Origin: Fratercula arctica
Taxonomy: Eukaryota > Chordata > Aves > Charadriiformes > Alcidae
Reading direction: 5' to 3'
Length of the DNA: 64,000 bases
NCBI GenBank assembly: GCA_947846985.1
Contig: CANTUZ010000009.1
Location: 124,001 to 188,000 of the forward strand
The notes under the pieces were generated by a model. The model did not search any database. It had not been told where the DNA came from and saw only the letters and a program-made list of their open reading frames with translations. The position numbers and the translations under genes are program-made. Shown one piece after another: positions 46,801 through 58,790 of the stretch. The first letter of the stretch is position 1. Every line of letters begins with the position of its first letter.

Positions 46801-48523
46801 TTTTATGTATTTTCATAGTCTTGAGAAAAGTTCTTTTGGTTGTTTCCAGTGAAAAGATGAAGGCTATAAAAGCTTACTGCTGTTTTTCACAACATGCTAT
46901 AGCTACAAATACATCATGCTAGAAGAGTATGGCAGCATAACTGGCAAGTCTGGATCGTTTGTTTCCTCTACTGACTTTCAAGTTAAGAGATTGTCATTTG
47001 CTTTTGTACTTGCTGTAGCTAACCGTTATTTCACTGGGATCCAGCCATTCTGCCTGGGCCACTCTCTATTAAGCTCCAGTGACAAATTTTTAAATAATTA
47101 AGGAGAAAACTGGAAGGAAAGACCATTAGTATCTCTCTTGAATATTGCCTGAGGAATGTCGGTCTGTCATCTGGCGCTCAAGGTGCTCATAGCTGTCTTG
47201 GAGGAGAAGTGGGCAAGAAGCCAGTGATTTACCTTCTGGTTGACTAGATTTATGTTCTGGAAAGTGTCCTAAAATGGTTTAAGATGGGTAAGTTGCAGTG
47301 CTTGGACAGAAATGCGAACACTGCCCAGGCCACGTGCGAACTAAGTGGCTTCGAAAGAATATGACACCTTTCCATGGTAGGAAAACATTGGATAGGGTGG
47401 TTCTCTGTGGCTTTGATCTGTGTGGCATCTGTTTGAAGAACCAGCTTGCAGGCTGGTAGGTATGAGCACGGTATGTGTTTCGGCCCGGTTCATGGTTGCT
47501 AGATTTGCATGGGAGTTTTAGTTGTTGTGGAGCTTCTTTCTTGTGGTTGGTTCATATTCACAGGCAAAGACAATTGTCAAGGCGGAGGGAGGCGTGGGAG
47601 CGTGGAGGGGTTCTGCACCCACGTAACTCTGAGGGAGCTGAACAAGTGAGAGGCCCTGCGACAAAAGTGTTCGTGGTGGTGGCGGCCTCTTCTAGTCCTT
47701 TTTGTTCTCCCAAGTCAGTAAGTTCAGTCCCCAATGCCACTGTGTAATCTGCAAGCGGAAGGAGACCTGGCTGGTCGGGGACTGCCATTGTGAAGTGAGA
47801 CTTCAGTGAGCTCAGTGCTGGTGAGAGGCAGTGGCCGAGTTGACTTGTCACCAGAACTGAGAGAAGTTGTCCCTACTCTGCTAGAAACCTCCTTGGCTTC
47901 TCCCCAATGCCTCTCTTCGACGCTGAACAGACAAGGCCTACATTTGCTGGCAGAAGGGACAGGGGGCCTTGAACCTCTGCACTTCAGAATAACTTTCTGT
48001 ATCCCATTTATCGTCACTGTGCTCCATGCTGTAAATCAAATCCCAGGAGTCCAGACCACGCAGAGAATCTGTCAAGTGGCAACTAGATCCAAGAGTGCAA
48101 AGTCAAAATGCAGCAAAGAAAGATGCTGGCAGAGGACAGCTGCTGCTTCTCAGGGAATGGCAGAGCACAGGCCCTCCGTGCTTCAGCCCCTGCCGCACAG
48201 AGTCCACAGCGGGTTTAATATCCATGTCCTAAACGGAGATCACATTCAGCAGGTCATCTTCAAAACAAGCAGGTGACAGGGAAGAAAAGCTACTTAGAAT
48301 GAGACTGTTAACAGTGGGGAATAGGAAGGAGGTTTGGGGAGTCTAAGCAGATGCTAGAAATCAGAGGCAGGAGCCTCTTGCCAGAAATTTGTCATCTCAG
48401 TAGGCAAAGGGGAGGAAATCTCAGAATTACTTCCTTATTTGTGACAGCCATCCCTTCCTTGATACAACTAAGTTCTCTCTGCCTCAGGCAGCTTGCTTAC
48501 ACATTTCATATTGATCAGTTTTC

Positions 48524-48555
48524 AAAAAAAAAAAAAAAAAGAAAAAAAAGAAAAA
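48524..48555 (+). repeat. A-rich tract
   Basis: A17 at 48524-48540 followed by GA8GA5. It may be the tail of an old retrocopy, but I see no recognisable gene body upstream. Confidence 0.75.
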
Positions 48556-51500
48556 TCAGAGAAATAGGACAGATCACAAGCTGTTACCTCCAGGTCGGTC
48601 AGAATCAGCATTACCCACATACTGCAAAACTAGGGGAAGTGTGCAGTTTTCTTGAATCTGTGCTATGTTCTGGTTGTAAGAACGTGTGATGCATGTTCTT
48701 ATTAAAATTAAGAAATCAGAAGCTGTCCAGCTCTGCAACTTAGAGGAGTCTTCAGCCCTGGGATCTGGAACAGGGCATCTGCCAACAGGAGCCTTCTTGT
48801 GGGAGCCTCTGTTCAGGTACTGGCAGCAAATCACAGCTGAAGTGCCACTGACAAGGAAAACACGAAACATTAATTTGGTTTCCAAAGAGACCATCTATAA
48901 GTCTGCCGGGGTTGGTGGAGTGAGGGCACCAGATAAGAGGATATTTAAAGGTGTGCTTAGGTTTCCTTTTGTGGGTTTAGCTGGAGACATTTAAGAAGTT
49001 GCAGCAGAAGCTCCTCACAGATGGGGATTATGCCTCTGTGCAGAGCTGTGATCTTGGTTCTTGCCATACACAGTGTTACAACAAAAGGGTACAAGGCCAG
49101 CTGGAGTCAGCAAAGCTCCAGGGAACAGAATCTCTCGTGACCGATCCTATTCTGTATCTGGCATGCTAGATAAAAGCGCTCAGTGTAGCTCAGCGGTGGT
49201 GTAATGTCCAGTTGAGGGGCACTTAATGAACAGTGAGGAACAGTAACTTCTGGAAACAGATACAGCTGTTTCCAAAGTGAACATCTGTGTCTTCAATTAG
49301 TGGTTCTAAAATGGCTGAGCTATCAAATTGCTCTTTAGCATAAAAGTGAGACAGTATGTGCAATTAGGAAGCAATGAGATGGTTGCTATGGTTGGCACTC
49401 TATAGAAATAGAAGTTGCCTGGGAGAGAAGCTGTAGATGGCATGAAATTATCACAAGGAGGAGGGAAGATAGGAAGACACAGGCAAATGGCTAGGAGGAG
49501 TATCTCCTGGGATGTGGCAAGTGCCCACAACCTCCCACACCTTCAAGAATATTTCACCTCCTTCTCTTGCCATGCTGCTGGTTCACATTTGTAGTAATTC
49601 CCCAGGAGGTGGTCTTTCATTTTGCAGAGTCTGTTCTTACCTTAAAGCATGATCAGTTTTCCTGACGTGCAGTAACAGTATGGTAAGGTAAGTTATTAAA
49701 TATCTCCAGCTAGATCCACAAAAAGAAACCTGAACATGCCTTCAGCCACCTCAATATCTCCATCCTGGCAGACTCAGCAATGGTTTTGGAAACAAGACCG
49801 TGTTCTTCACCCCAGACCATTCTGTGCCCCTCCTGCTTTGTGTAGGTCTCCACACCACACGCTACTGTTTTTGACAGTAATTAATCTGTTGTGCTTTTCC
49901 CATATTCTTTAAAATCTGTTGCTGTCTGGTCCTCCTGGAGATGGTCTGCTTTTGACCCTAATGGCTGGTTCCTGCTGTGTTTTTTCTTTCTCTGTCCTGC
50001 CTATCGTGGTTCTCAATTAATTTCACTCTTTGACTCGCTCCTGTTGAGAAACTTCTCTTCTTCTTGGAGTTGTCTTGCTGATGCTGTTTTCTTTCTGTAG
50101 CTTTTTACACCAAGTTCTCTACTTGCAGAGTTCTGCAGCTTTTAAGGCTGCTCTCTGCTTCTGAGCTCTTCTAAAGTTAGTGCCTGTTCTGTCCCAAGTG
50201 AGCTGCGCTCTTCTTTCCTGATCTTAGTACTTCACGGCTCCTTTTGCACTGAGAGTGTTTGGTTGTGCCGGTGTTTCCTGGAAGCGTATCTGTGACCAGT
50301 TGTCCTCTTTGCCCTCCTGAAGACAGCTGGGTAGACGCTGTGGTTGGAAGCGCTCTGTCTGGAGCCCTCGAAGGAGCACAGAGTGCCCCGGGGTCCGCTC
50401 TGGCTCCCCTAATGCTCGTGCCTGTGCTCCTTCCTCCCCCTTGCAGCCCCTGCGTGCTGTCGGCCTCCCTGCGGGGTTGGTGTGATGGCTCTCACCCTCT
50501 TCTGCGCATACAGAGACAGGCATCAGGATACCCGGAACTCTGAGGGGGTTTTAGTGCAGGTGTTTGTGTACTCCTGAGCGGGAGCTCTTCTACCCAGCTT
50601 CAGTCTAACTGGAATATGGGTAATAGTGGTAAATATACCATGTGTACCCCAAATTCCCATCAGTGTGTGGCTGGGATGGTAACTAAAGCTAAAACCAACA
50701 CCTGGAGAATTCTCCCTGTTAACAGGCTGAAGTTGGTGTGGGTGTGCTGTCAGGTCTGCAGTCCCTAGGGGATGCTTTGCTTCCCAGAGGTGTTTGAATT
50801 ATCTTCACTCTCTCAGCACCGTGCTTTGTGTTTTCTTGTCCTTTGTAGCTGTCTGTTCAGTTCCTCCAGATAAGGCCTGTCTCCTATTTCACATTCACAG
50901 GGCTTTATTTCAGTGGTGCCATGATTTTAACTATATGACTCAGCATCCCAGTACGAAAAATCGTCACATACTATTTTGGCACTTCCGTAAAAAATAAACA
51001 CTCATACATGCAATAATACTTCACTGCTCAGATACCATTGGCTTGCCCTTCTTTTCTAGGTGCAGTTTAAAATCCCTCATTTTGTGTCCTTTGTGGTTTC
51101 ACCTAACAGGTTTGGTGATCGCTTTTATGCTCCCTTCCTTGGTCCACAGGACAGCGCGTGGCTCTGCCCCAGCCTTCCCCAGCAGGGACTCTGCACTTTG
51201 CTACAGCTTCTTGCCTTTCCATTTTCTGTTGATTTTCATATTCCCACTAAAAATATGTTTTCCCTTTTCTAGTACACAGTGGTTTTTCTTTCTTTAGCTA
51301 AGAGAAGATCACTAAAATCTCTAAGGAGGTAGATCTTTAGATTTAGCCATTGATAAGTAGATACTTATTTATCTATTTCTGCAGAGAGTTTAAAGACCTA
51401 AAAATAGAAAGTAGATGAAACAAATCTTTACTGTAGACTTTTTCAGACCATGAGAGGCAGGACACTTGCTGGTGGACCACAAAGCACTGTCTGAAGCCAA

Positions 51501-52861
51501 TTCCTCATCATTCTCAGCTATTGAATCACACGAGAAAGCTAAAACTGCAGCACTTTCCTAATAGTGATTTTACTGTAATAAGTGGTTACTGTAGTGTCAC
51601 ATGTTGTGAGTACAAGTTGGGGGGAGGCTGTAGGACTGTGATCACCCAGTGAGCTGTCTGTGCCCTTTGCTCTGCTCGTCTCTGGAAAAGAAACAAAGAG
51701 CTGGATGTGCCCAGAATTGCTGCGATCGCTGCACCTCTCCAGGCACCGGTTTGCACTGCAGCCCCCACCCGGCACTCAGAATACCTCTCAGTCTTTCCTG
51801 GGCAGTTTACACCACGCTCCAGCTGTAGCCCTCACCTGCGTTTCTCCACTGATCTTGCCTGAAAGTCTCCTCTTGTCTGACTGAGTGCTACCTGTAAAAG
51901 GTGAGCTGCGATAGAGCGGTCTCCAGCCACTGGGGCGCTGGAGATGGTGTTTGAGTTCCTGAGCTGGAACCAACACAGGGCTTTAGGACTGCACCAAGGC
52001 AAAGATGCTTCCTGCACTGCAGGGCACTGCCAGGCCAAGGGCACTCTTTGTGTCCCCTGTTGAGATAGCTGTGGCTTGCATAATTAACTAATTATTCCTT
52101 AGAGTTGTTGGGGGAGGGAGCAAAGACAGTCACTCTGCAGTCTGGTGTTTGGGACGCAGATGTGTGAAGATGTCGTTCATGTCTCTGTGCTAGAGGGTGC
52201 TTCAGCTGTAGACAAAGAGACAAACTCCAACCAGAGGTGGGGATCAGTCCTGCGCTCTCTGTTGGGGGGGACTTGGAGGCCACCCATCTCCCGAGAGAAC
52301 ATGCCAGTGAGCAGGCCACTGTGCCGTCCTCTCTGGACGAGGGTCCTCTGTCAGGTTCTCTGTCGGCCTCCGAGAAGACAGTGACTTCCCACCCCCTGCA
52401 AGGGAGGAGCTGCAGGTGCCTCTCTTGTCTTAGGAGTGCAGGGGTGATGGCATAGTGCTGAGGCCCTGACATGGTCTCTTGGTTGCCCCTGCAGCTGCTC
52501 AGGTGGTTGGTGCCTGTGGGGTCCCCACCAGGGCTGGTCGCCATGTGGGAGACTCAGTGCAGGGCCGGAGGCAGCCGAGCCTCCCATGTCCCAGAAAGCT
52601 GCTCCGAAATACCCTCTTCCATTTTCCTTAATGCTCCTTTAAGGCAGACTGGGATTGGGATGTAACCAGCATGATCGTAGGCATGGCTGATAGCAAATTG
52701 GAAGGTGTTTCGAACAGTCAACATGGATGAAAAAATAATCCCAAGAGCAAAGTGGTCATGGCAAGAAAGAAAAAAGAGATTAAAACTGAGGAAGTGCAGT
52801 GCCCTTATCGTATCTTCTCAATCAAAACATGTGCTGAAGCCAATACAGCCATTGTTGTCTG

Positions 52862-52885
52862 AAAAAAAAAAAAAAAAAAAAAAAA
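52862..52885 (+). repeat. Poly-A run (A24)
   Basis: Uninterrupted A24 following a purine-rich stretch. It resembles a retrotransposition tail, but the 200 bases upstream (including a short Lys/Arg-rich frame) match nothing I recognise. Confidence 0.8.
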
Positions 52886-53397
52886 GAACTGGGAGCCTGT
52901 GATTCTGTGTACGTAAATAGAGTATCCTGAAAATATTTTTCTCAATTTTTTAGGGAAAAGAAAGAGAAGTAAAAATAACTGATGGATCGCCACGAGTTTA
53001 AGAAAAAAATCTATAATTGCTTTTATCGATAATTTTAGCCATTATTTCACTCTAACAAAGATGTTCTGTTGTACTTTAAAAAACTTAATATTTTGCTTTG
53101 AAATAAAAAGACATGTTTTTTCAAGGACAGTTCGTTAGTAAAACAATTTACTGTTGCAGCTAATATAAGCACTACATCAGCTTTGGAATCCAGTTACAGA
53201 TGGTGGAAACCAGTTGAGACTGTGGGTCACCCTCCAGCTCTCCCTGGAGCCTGAGGAACTGGCCAAGCTCTTTTCCTCATTGGGGCAATCTAGTTTGGAA
53301 GTTGGCTGTGATGCAGCATGTGATGGTGGCCATCTCCTACCTGGCCAAGGCCCAGCAGTGGAGACAGCCTGTTTCCCTGGGCCAGGGCTGAGGCTGA

Positions 53398-54030
53398 TGC
53401 TGGCCTGTCCTGGGCTCCCGTTTATCCTCTAAAGGTCAAGTCAGAGTGAGACGTAGCCATTTTCTTTCCATGCTGCGTTTGTGGCCGTGGCAGCCGCTGC
53501 AGCTCCCACCCCATACAGGGGCTCCGCTAAAGGCAGCTGCCTCCCCCTGCCAGGAGAAGGAAATGACAGTTTTCTTTAAAATTGAATTTGCCCAGAACCT
53601 TCCCTTTCTAGAACCTACCACAAATGCCCGCACACTGTTCAGAGTCTTTTCAGCCCACCCCTCTGTGGAGGGGTTTCTTTCTAAATTTACTGAGGACTCT
53701 CACTGGAATGGTTTGAGCACGCAGAGAGCAGGAAGGCTGCACGTGAACGTCCCTCGTGCCGCTCTGAGGCACGTTCCAGTTCACGCTGCTGGTGGTGTGG
53801 TTGCCCACAGATTGCCCGCAGCTACAAAATTGCCTAAGCATGTCTCGGGGGCTGCTGCAACGCCCGCAGTGCAGCAGGGATGCCCAGGAGCAGAGAAGCT
53901 GAGAGATGTTTCTGAGATGCGCAAGTCTGCAGGTAAGGAGGAGCTGAATGGTGATTTTGCAGTTGCTGGCTGGTGCACTGGCTGGCAAAGCAATCTTTGT
54001 GTTTATTTTTTAATTCCTGAGCCCATCTGA
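53398..54030 (+). other. Unrecognised 211-codon open frame with internal splice donor
   Basis: A plus-strand frame is open from 53398 to 54030 in DNA of moderate GC content, making it the longest open stretch in the window outside CpG islands. The first ATG in frame is at about 53470. The protein contains KEMTVFFKIEFAQNLPFLEP and FSAHPSVEGFLSKFTEDSHW; I recognise no domain. A consensus donor (CTGCAG|GTAAGG) lies inside at about 53934, and an acceptor-like TTTATCCTCTAAAG at 53421-53434. Together these would delimit a possible 0.5-kb exon. A chance open frame of this length somewhere in the window is quite possible. Confidence 0.22.
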
Positions 54031-55946
54031 CCAGCTGGCAGAGCTTCCAGATCTCTACCAGCCAGAGCTGGTCCTACCAGCTGCACGCTGTCGAATTTGC
54101 ACGCCGGAGGAAGGAGCTTCAGCAGCTGGGTGCCCTTCAGGTGCCGGCTGTAGGACGCTGCTTCCAGCCAGAGAGCAGTCACTCTTCTCCCTTGCTGCCA
54201 AACAGCTCGGGGCTCCCTGCTCTCGCGGGGGGGTCGGTCCGTATTGCGGTAGGCGATAGGAAGATGCATTTGCACAGAGGGGGTAAGAGGCAGGACCCTG
54301 CCCGGAGCTCTGTGCAGGACCTTTCCTCTGGTCCTTATAGTCTCTGTCCTGAGGAGCTGTAGCTTGCTGTACTCGGTACAGTCGCGGCGTGTTGGTGAAT
54401 GGACGCATTGTTTCGTTTTCTCTGAATGGACACCATTTGGGACTGGATCCTCTTTCTCCTATTGGCACTGAAGAAGCTGCAGTTGGAAACTTGACAGACT
54501 CAGAATGAAAGAATCAGTTACTATCTCAGCGTTATGATGTCATTTCAGAATGAAGGAAATGGCAGTCTTTCAGCTTGCACTAGCTTGTGTTAATTATGCA
54601 AATATATGCACTCTAAGAACCCTCATGCTCAGTTTGACTGTCTCCAGAGGGGGACTTTTTTCAGTGGAGCGTGGGGAAGACCATGTAATACAGGTCTCAG
54701 CTCTTTGCTGAAGTGTAGCAAAAGGTACTGAACCATAGTGATATCTGGTATCTTCTTGTAAGAAGATCTTTTCAGAAGTGCCATCCTGAAGAGATACGTT
54801 CATAACATCAGGTAAGAGATCTGAAAGTTAGGGAGAGTCATTTTTTAGTCACTGTGGCTTGTGTGACTTGATAACATGTCCAGACTGTGAAACTGCTATT
54901 TTTTATCAATGTACTATTGGTGTTTGCTTTACAGGTAGAACGTGGCCTGGTAAGTGCAAATAATCTTAGGGACAAAGGAGGCAAAGGGTGTGGGAAGGAC
55001 AGGGGAGGTAATGAGGAATAAGGAATGCTCCTTGGATGGGGAGAGGGCTGGTTTCTTTGAGGCCGGATGAGCCGTCTCCATCCTCTGTATTGCATGTCCT
55101 GAGAGCTCTGCAGCCCAGCCTTCACACCCTGCCATCGCATACGTGCAGACATTGTGAGATCCCTCCCCTCAGCCTTCTCTGTTCCAGGCTCACGGTCGCA
55201 CCTCTCGGCCTGCCTCTCGTCAGAGATGTGCCAGTCCTATAATCATCTTTGAGGCCCTTGTGTTCATTACGTTTTGGTGTACCAGTCAGAGCATCATGAC
55301 TGACTTTAGCACAGTCCCCTTTGAAAGATGACCCTTTAGTGCCCAGGCCTAGCTGATACCTCACAAAGATGAGAACCTGGGTCCTGCTGCCCTGACAATT
55401 TCAGCACAGTCAGTTGTAACCACGGTTCTTCCAGTTCTGATCAACAGACTAATAAGACCTCTGAGGTTTGATGGTCTCAAAGATTAAAGCAAATGACAAG
55501 CAGCAGCTCTTGCAGCTATCCGTGCCAGCCCTTCGGACCAACCCAGAATTTGTTATTCAGCTACAAGGGTTTTTAGGTGCTTTCAATTAGAATGGCAAAT
55601 CACATTGCATGCAAGGATCTGTTGGCTGCATGACCTCCTTTTCTGCCTTCGCAACCATCTGTCTGCTTCTAGGATCATCTCTTTCTTGGGCATCCTGTTT
55701 GTCACACAGTTACCTAGAGCACTGTCCTTTGCTTTAGCCTGGACTGACCTCTCCACATAGTCCTCTTTGCTTGACCACTAGTCACCAAAAACAGTGTCTG
55801 GTCCTTCGTTCTCTCCCCCTTGCTCTCTGCACATGTAGGCAGCCCCATATGATTAATTCTCACTGCCTCCAAAATCTATGTGGCTTTGCTTATCACTTGC
55901 TATCTTCTCCCATAACCAAATTAATGCTACACTCAGTGGGCCAAAT

Positions 55947-56305
55947 AATCATAGAATATCTCAAGTTGAAAGGGACCCATAAGGATCATGGAGTCCAACT
56001 CCGTGCTCCTCGCAGGACTGCCTAAAACTAAACCATTTGACTAAGAGCATCGTCCAGACGCTCCTTGAACTCTGACAGGTTTGGTGCCGTGACCACTTCC
56101 CTGGGCCGAGAGTGACCGAGCACCCTCTCAGTGAAGAACCTTTTCCTAAAGTCCAACCTGAGCTTCCCCTGACGCAGCCTTATTCCATCCCCTCGTGTCG
56201 TGTCGCTGGTGACCGGAGAGAGGAGATCAGCACCTCCCCTCCACTGCCCCACTCCAGGAAAGTGCAGCCTGCCATGAGACCACTCCTCAGCCTTTCTAGC
56301 ACATA
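55947..56305 (-). mobile_element. CR1 LINE, antisense, with ORF2 C-terminal remnant
   Basis: Begins AATCATAGAATATCTCAAGT, GAAAGGGACCCATAAGGATC. The minus-strand frame retains a CR1 ORF2 C-terminal pattern: SDTTRGDGIRLRQGKLRL, RKRFFTERV and PREVVTAPNLSEFKERLDDA. An approximately 100-codon frame survives, but it is only the tail of the element. Confidence 0.9.
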
Positions 56306-56360
56306 AGCTACACATGCTCTTCAAGAACACCCCATAAAATCAGACTTTTCTCCCTCCCCA

Positions 56361-56600
56361 TTAATGATCCATGAGAGCAGCCTGCACACCCTGAAATGCC
56401 CCCTTAGTATTAGCCATGGAGTTCCTCCAGTATTGCCTGGAGAAGCTGCTGTTCATCACCTCCGGGACGTTCTTGGGTAATGCCTCCACGGTCAGTTCCT
56501 GCTGACTGCCATCCGAGAGCTTTATGAGTGCCCTCTGCGGCCCTTCAGGACGAAGGTGATACTTGTGCACAATGGTAAGTAATGTGATCCATGTGGAGAC
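56361..56600 (-). other. Unrecognised protein-like open frame between two LINEs
   Basis: A minus-strand frame carrying HKYHLRPEGPQRALIKLSDG, followed by the QQELTVEALPKNVPEVMNSS segment and ending AALMDH at TAA. It remains open upstream past 56600, but I see no ATG near; the track-style start would be GTG. It looks like real protein sequence and does not match CR1. It lies between an antisense CR1 (left) and an ancient sense CR1 (right). I cannot name a family. It may be a gene or transposon fragment captured next to the LINEs. On the opposite strand a perfect donor (AATG|GTAAGT) occurs at about 56574. Confidence 0.25.
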
Positions 56601-56694
56601 GGAGGACGCCCCTCTCTGTTTTCTGAAGTTTCAGGGAGGTTGTGAATGGGGCGCATTTGTATATTAAATCTTTACATATGTTACACAGCGAGCA

Positions 56695-57060
56695 CTTTGT
56701 GTGGATAAAAAGCAACTAATGCCAGGAGTCAAAAACTACCTAAGAGACAGAAAACAAATTAGAAAACAAATCTATGGTCACGTTTGTGCAGCATCCAGAG
56801 GTAAAATACAAGAGCTACATGATTTCCTACTAGATACAAAGTTGATCAATACCTTAACGACGAGGAAAGGGGTTGGAATGAACATGGAGGTATCGAAATT
56901 TGTAGATGACTTAGTTACTTATACCTAGAAAAGACTGTGAGGAACTTCTGCAATTAAATTGAACAGTCATCATGATGTCCCATTAAATTAATTGTCGAGA
57001 AACGCAAAATCAAGCACACTGGAGAAATTAAACTTTCCAGACTCCTTATAAGGTGTCAAT
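56695..57060 (+). mobile_element. Ancient CR1/L3-like LINE remnant, sense (RT region)
   Basis: The frame fragment KFVDDLVTY resembles the reverse-transcriptase active-site motif F(A/V)DD of CR1, as in KFADDTKL. ACTGTGAGGAACTTCTGCAA and GAGAAACGCAAAATCAAGCA correspond to the following ORF2 stretches (DCEEL..., KCK.MH.G). Stops and frameshifts are present. Confidence 0.65.
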
Positions 57061-58360
57061 TAATAGTGTCATGTTAGGGTGAATTTTGGATGTCACTGTG
57101 TACCCCTAACTGAAGATCTTTATTTGGTCCAAAGCTCGTGTCAGGTTATGTTGTGATGCATAAAGAAAGAGGATGGCGAATAGTACAGAAAATACAATAA
57201 TGCCCCACTGTGAATCTTCTGTGTTCCTTCTCGTCATGTATGCTTCTGCTCTTAGTTATCCTAATGGCCACAGCAGAACTAGAAGAGTTTCAGGGCTGGG
57301 TGGCAGTGGTTATGAGGGATGAGGGAAGCTCTCCTCTTAAGGAACAGATGGTGGAGACTAGGGGCTCCTGCCTCGGTAGGGACACGATGGCTAGAAATGT
57401 TCTCAGGAAGCACACAGGAGTTGTGGTGACTGCAGTAATGAGAATGTATCTGAACACACAAAGTGAAGGTTTGTACAAAATGAGAAATTCAATGCTACTG
57501 AAGTTTCCTCCCACAGTTACTGGGGGAGAGATTTCATTTTTTCATTTACTGTAGCAGCTTGTGAGCGTGGCTGGAGAGGGCTGGGATCTGTGTCCAGAAT
57601 GTGCCTGGAGGTCTGTGGTCAGCACTATATTCAGATGTTTGTTCTGGACAAGTTGAAGGCAGCAGTCTTCAGGAGCCTGAGAAGGATATTCCTCGTACTG
57701 GTAAATGCAATTAAGGGATTTTGCCATTTGCAGTGATATTTCCAGGCATGGCTTTCAGTGCGACAGGGCTCTAGTAAGGACAGGTATCTGGCAATGACCT
57801 GAACAGTGTGCTTTCAGTCACTGTGTCTGCAGTGTCAGTTGCACCGCTACTCATTTCTGCTGCAAGTAATTTTCATTAGTAAGGTGAAGGATGCCCCAGT
57901 CTGTGTTTAAATCCTTTGTCTGTGCAGCTGCTGCTGCAGGTCTGTGTGGAGGCAGCAGCCAGCAAAGGGCTCCTCAGGCCGATGGGCCCTTGGATTCCAT
58001 GGCTCTGGGTGATGGGGATTCCCGCAGCCCAGCGCTCACTCCTCAGCTTCGGGGGGAGCTGCTGCCCCAGCCTGGGGGGTGTCACGGGCTGTGCTCGGGC
58101 ATGTGTCGCCATCTCGCTCACAGTTCGCAGTTTGGCCTGGAATTTGTGTGTGGTTCTGCTTTATCGCTGAATTAAGCTGAAGATGTTTTGGGTTTTGGCA
58201 TGCATGTGCGTGCACAGCGATTCGGTGTTTGTGGAAACGGCCTGTCTGTGTGTCTGTGCTCTGTGTCCCTCTGAGAACCAACCACTGCAGCTGAAGAAAG
58301 GGAACCTGCCCAGCAGTGGGTGAGGAGCAAGGCTCTGGAGGGCGGCAGGGCCTCACACAG

Positions 58361-58790
58361 TCACAGAATCGCTGAATCGAAGGTTGGAAGGGACCTTTGG
58401 AGACTGTCTAGTCCAGTGCCACCTGCTAGAGCAGGTATCTCCGAGTGTCTTTGAACGTCTCTGAGGATGGATGCCCCACAACCTCTTTGTACAAGCTATT
58501 CCAGTGTTTGACCACCCTCACAGTAAAAAAGGTGTTTTCCTGTGTCTGGATAGAATTTGTGCCTCTCGCCTCTTGGCCTGTCACTGGGCACTGTGAGAAG
58601 GGAGCCTGGCGTCCTCTTCTTTGTTCCCTCCCATCAGGTATTTACACATATTGATAAGATCCCTCCCCCACCCTAAACCTTTTCTCTTCCAGCCTAAACA
58701 CTCTCAGTGTGCCCAGTCTCACCTCATGTGAAAATGCTTCAGTCCCTTCATCTTCACGGCCCTTTACAAGACTCAGTACTTCACCATTCC
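58361..58790 (-). mobile_element. CR1 LINE, antisense, about 430 bp
   Basis: Starts TCACAGAATCGCTGAATCGA, then AAGGTTGGAAGGGACCTTTG, CACCCTCACAGTAAAAAAGG and GATAAGATCCCTCCCCCACC, and ends near AGTCCCTTCATCTTCACGGC. These are, in order, the antisense CR1 3' UTR and the end of ORF2. The longest of the younger CR1 copies here. Confidence 0.92.

Noticed and set aside
52700..52905. Retrocopy ending in the A24 run
   Set aside because: The purine-rich sequence upstream has no recognisable parent gene and no obvious target-site duplication by eye.
56028..56330. 100-codon minus-strand ORF as a host gene
   Set aside because: Its sequence (RKRFFTERV, PREVV, FKERLDDAL) is the CR1 ORF2 C terminus, so it is part of the LINE.
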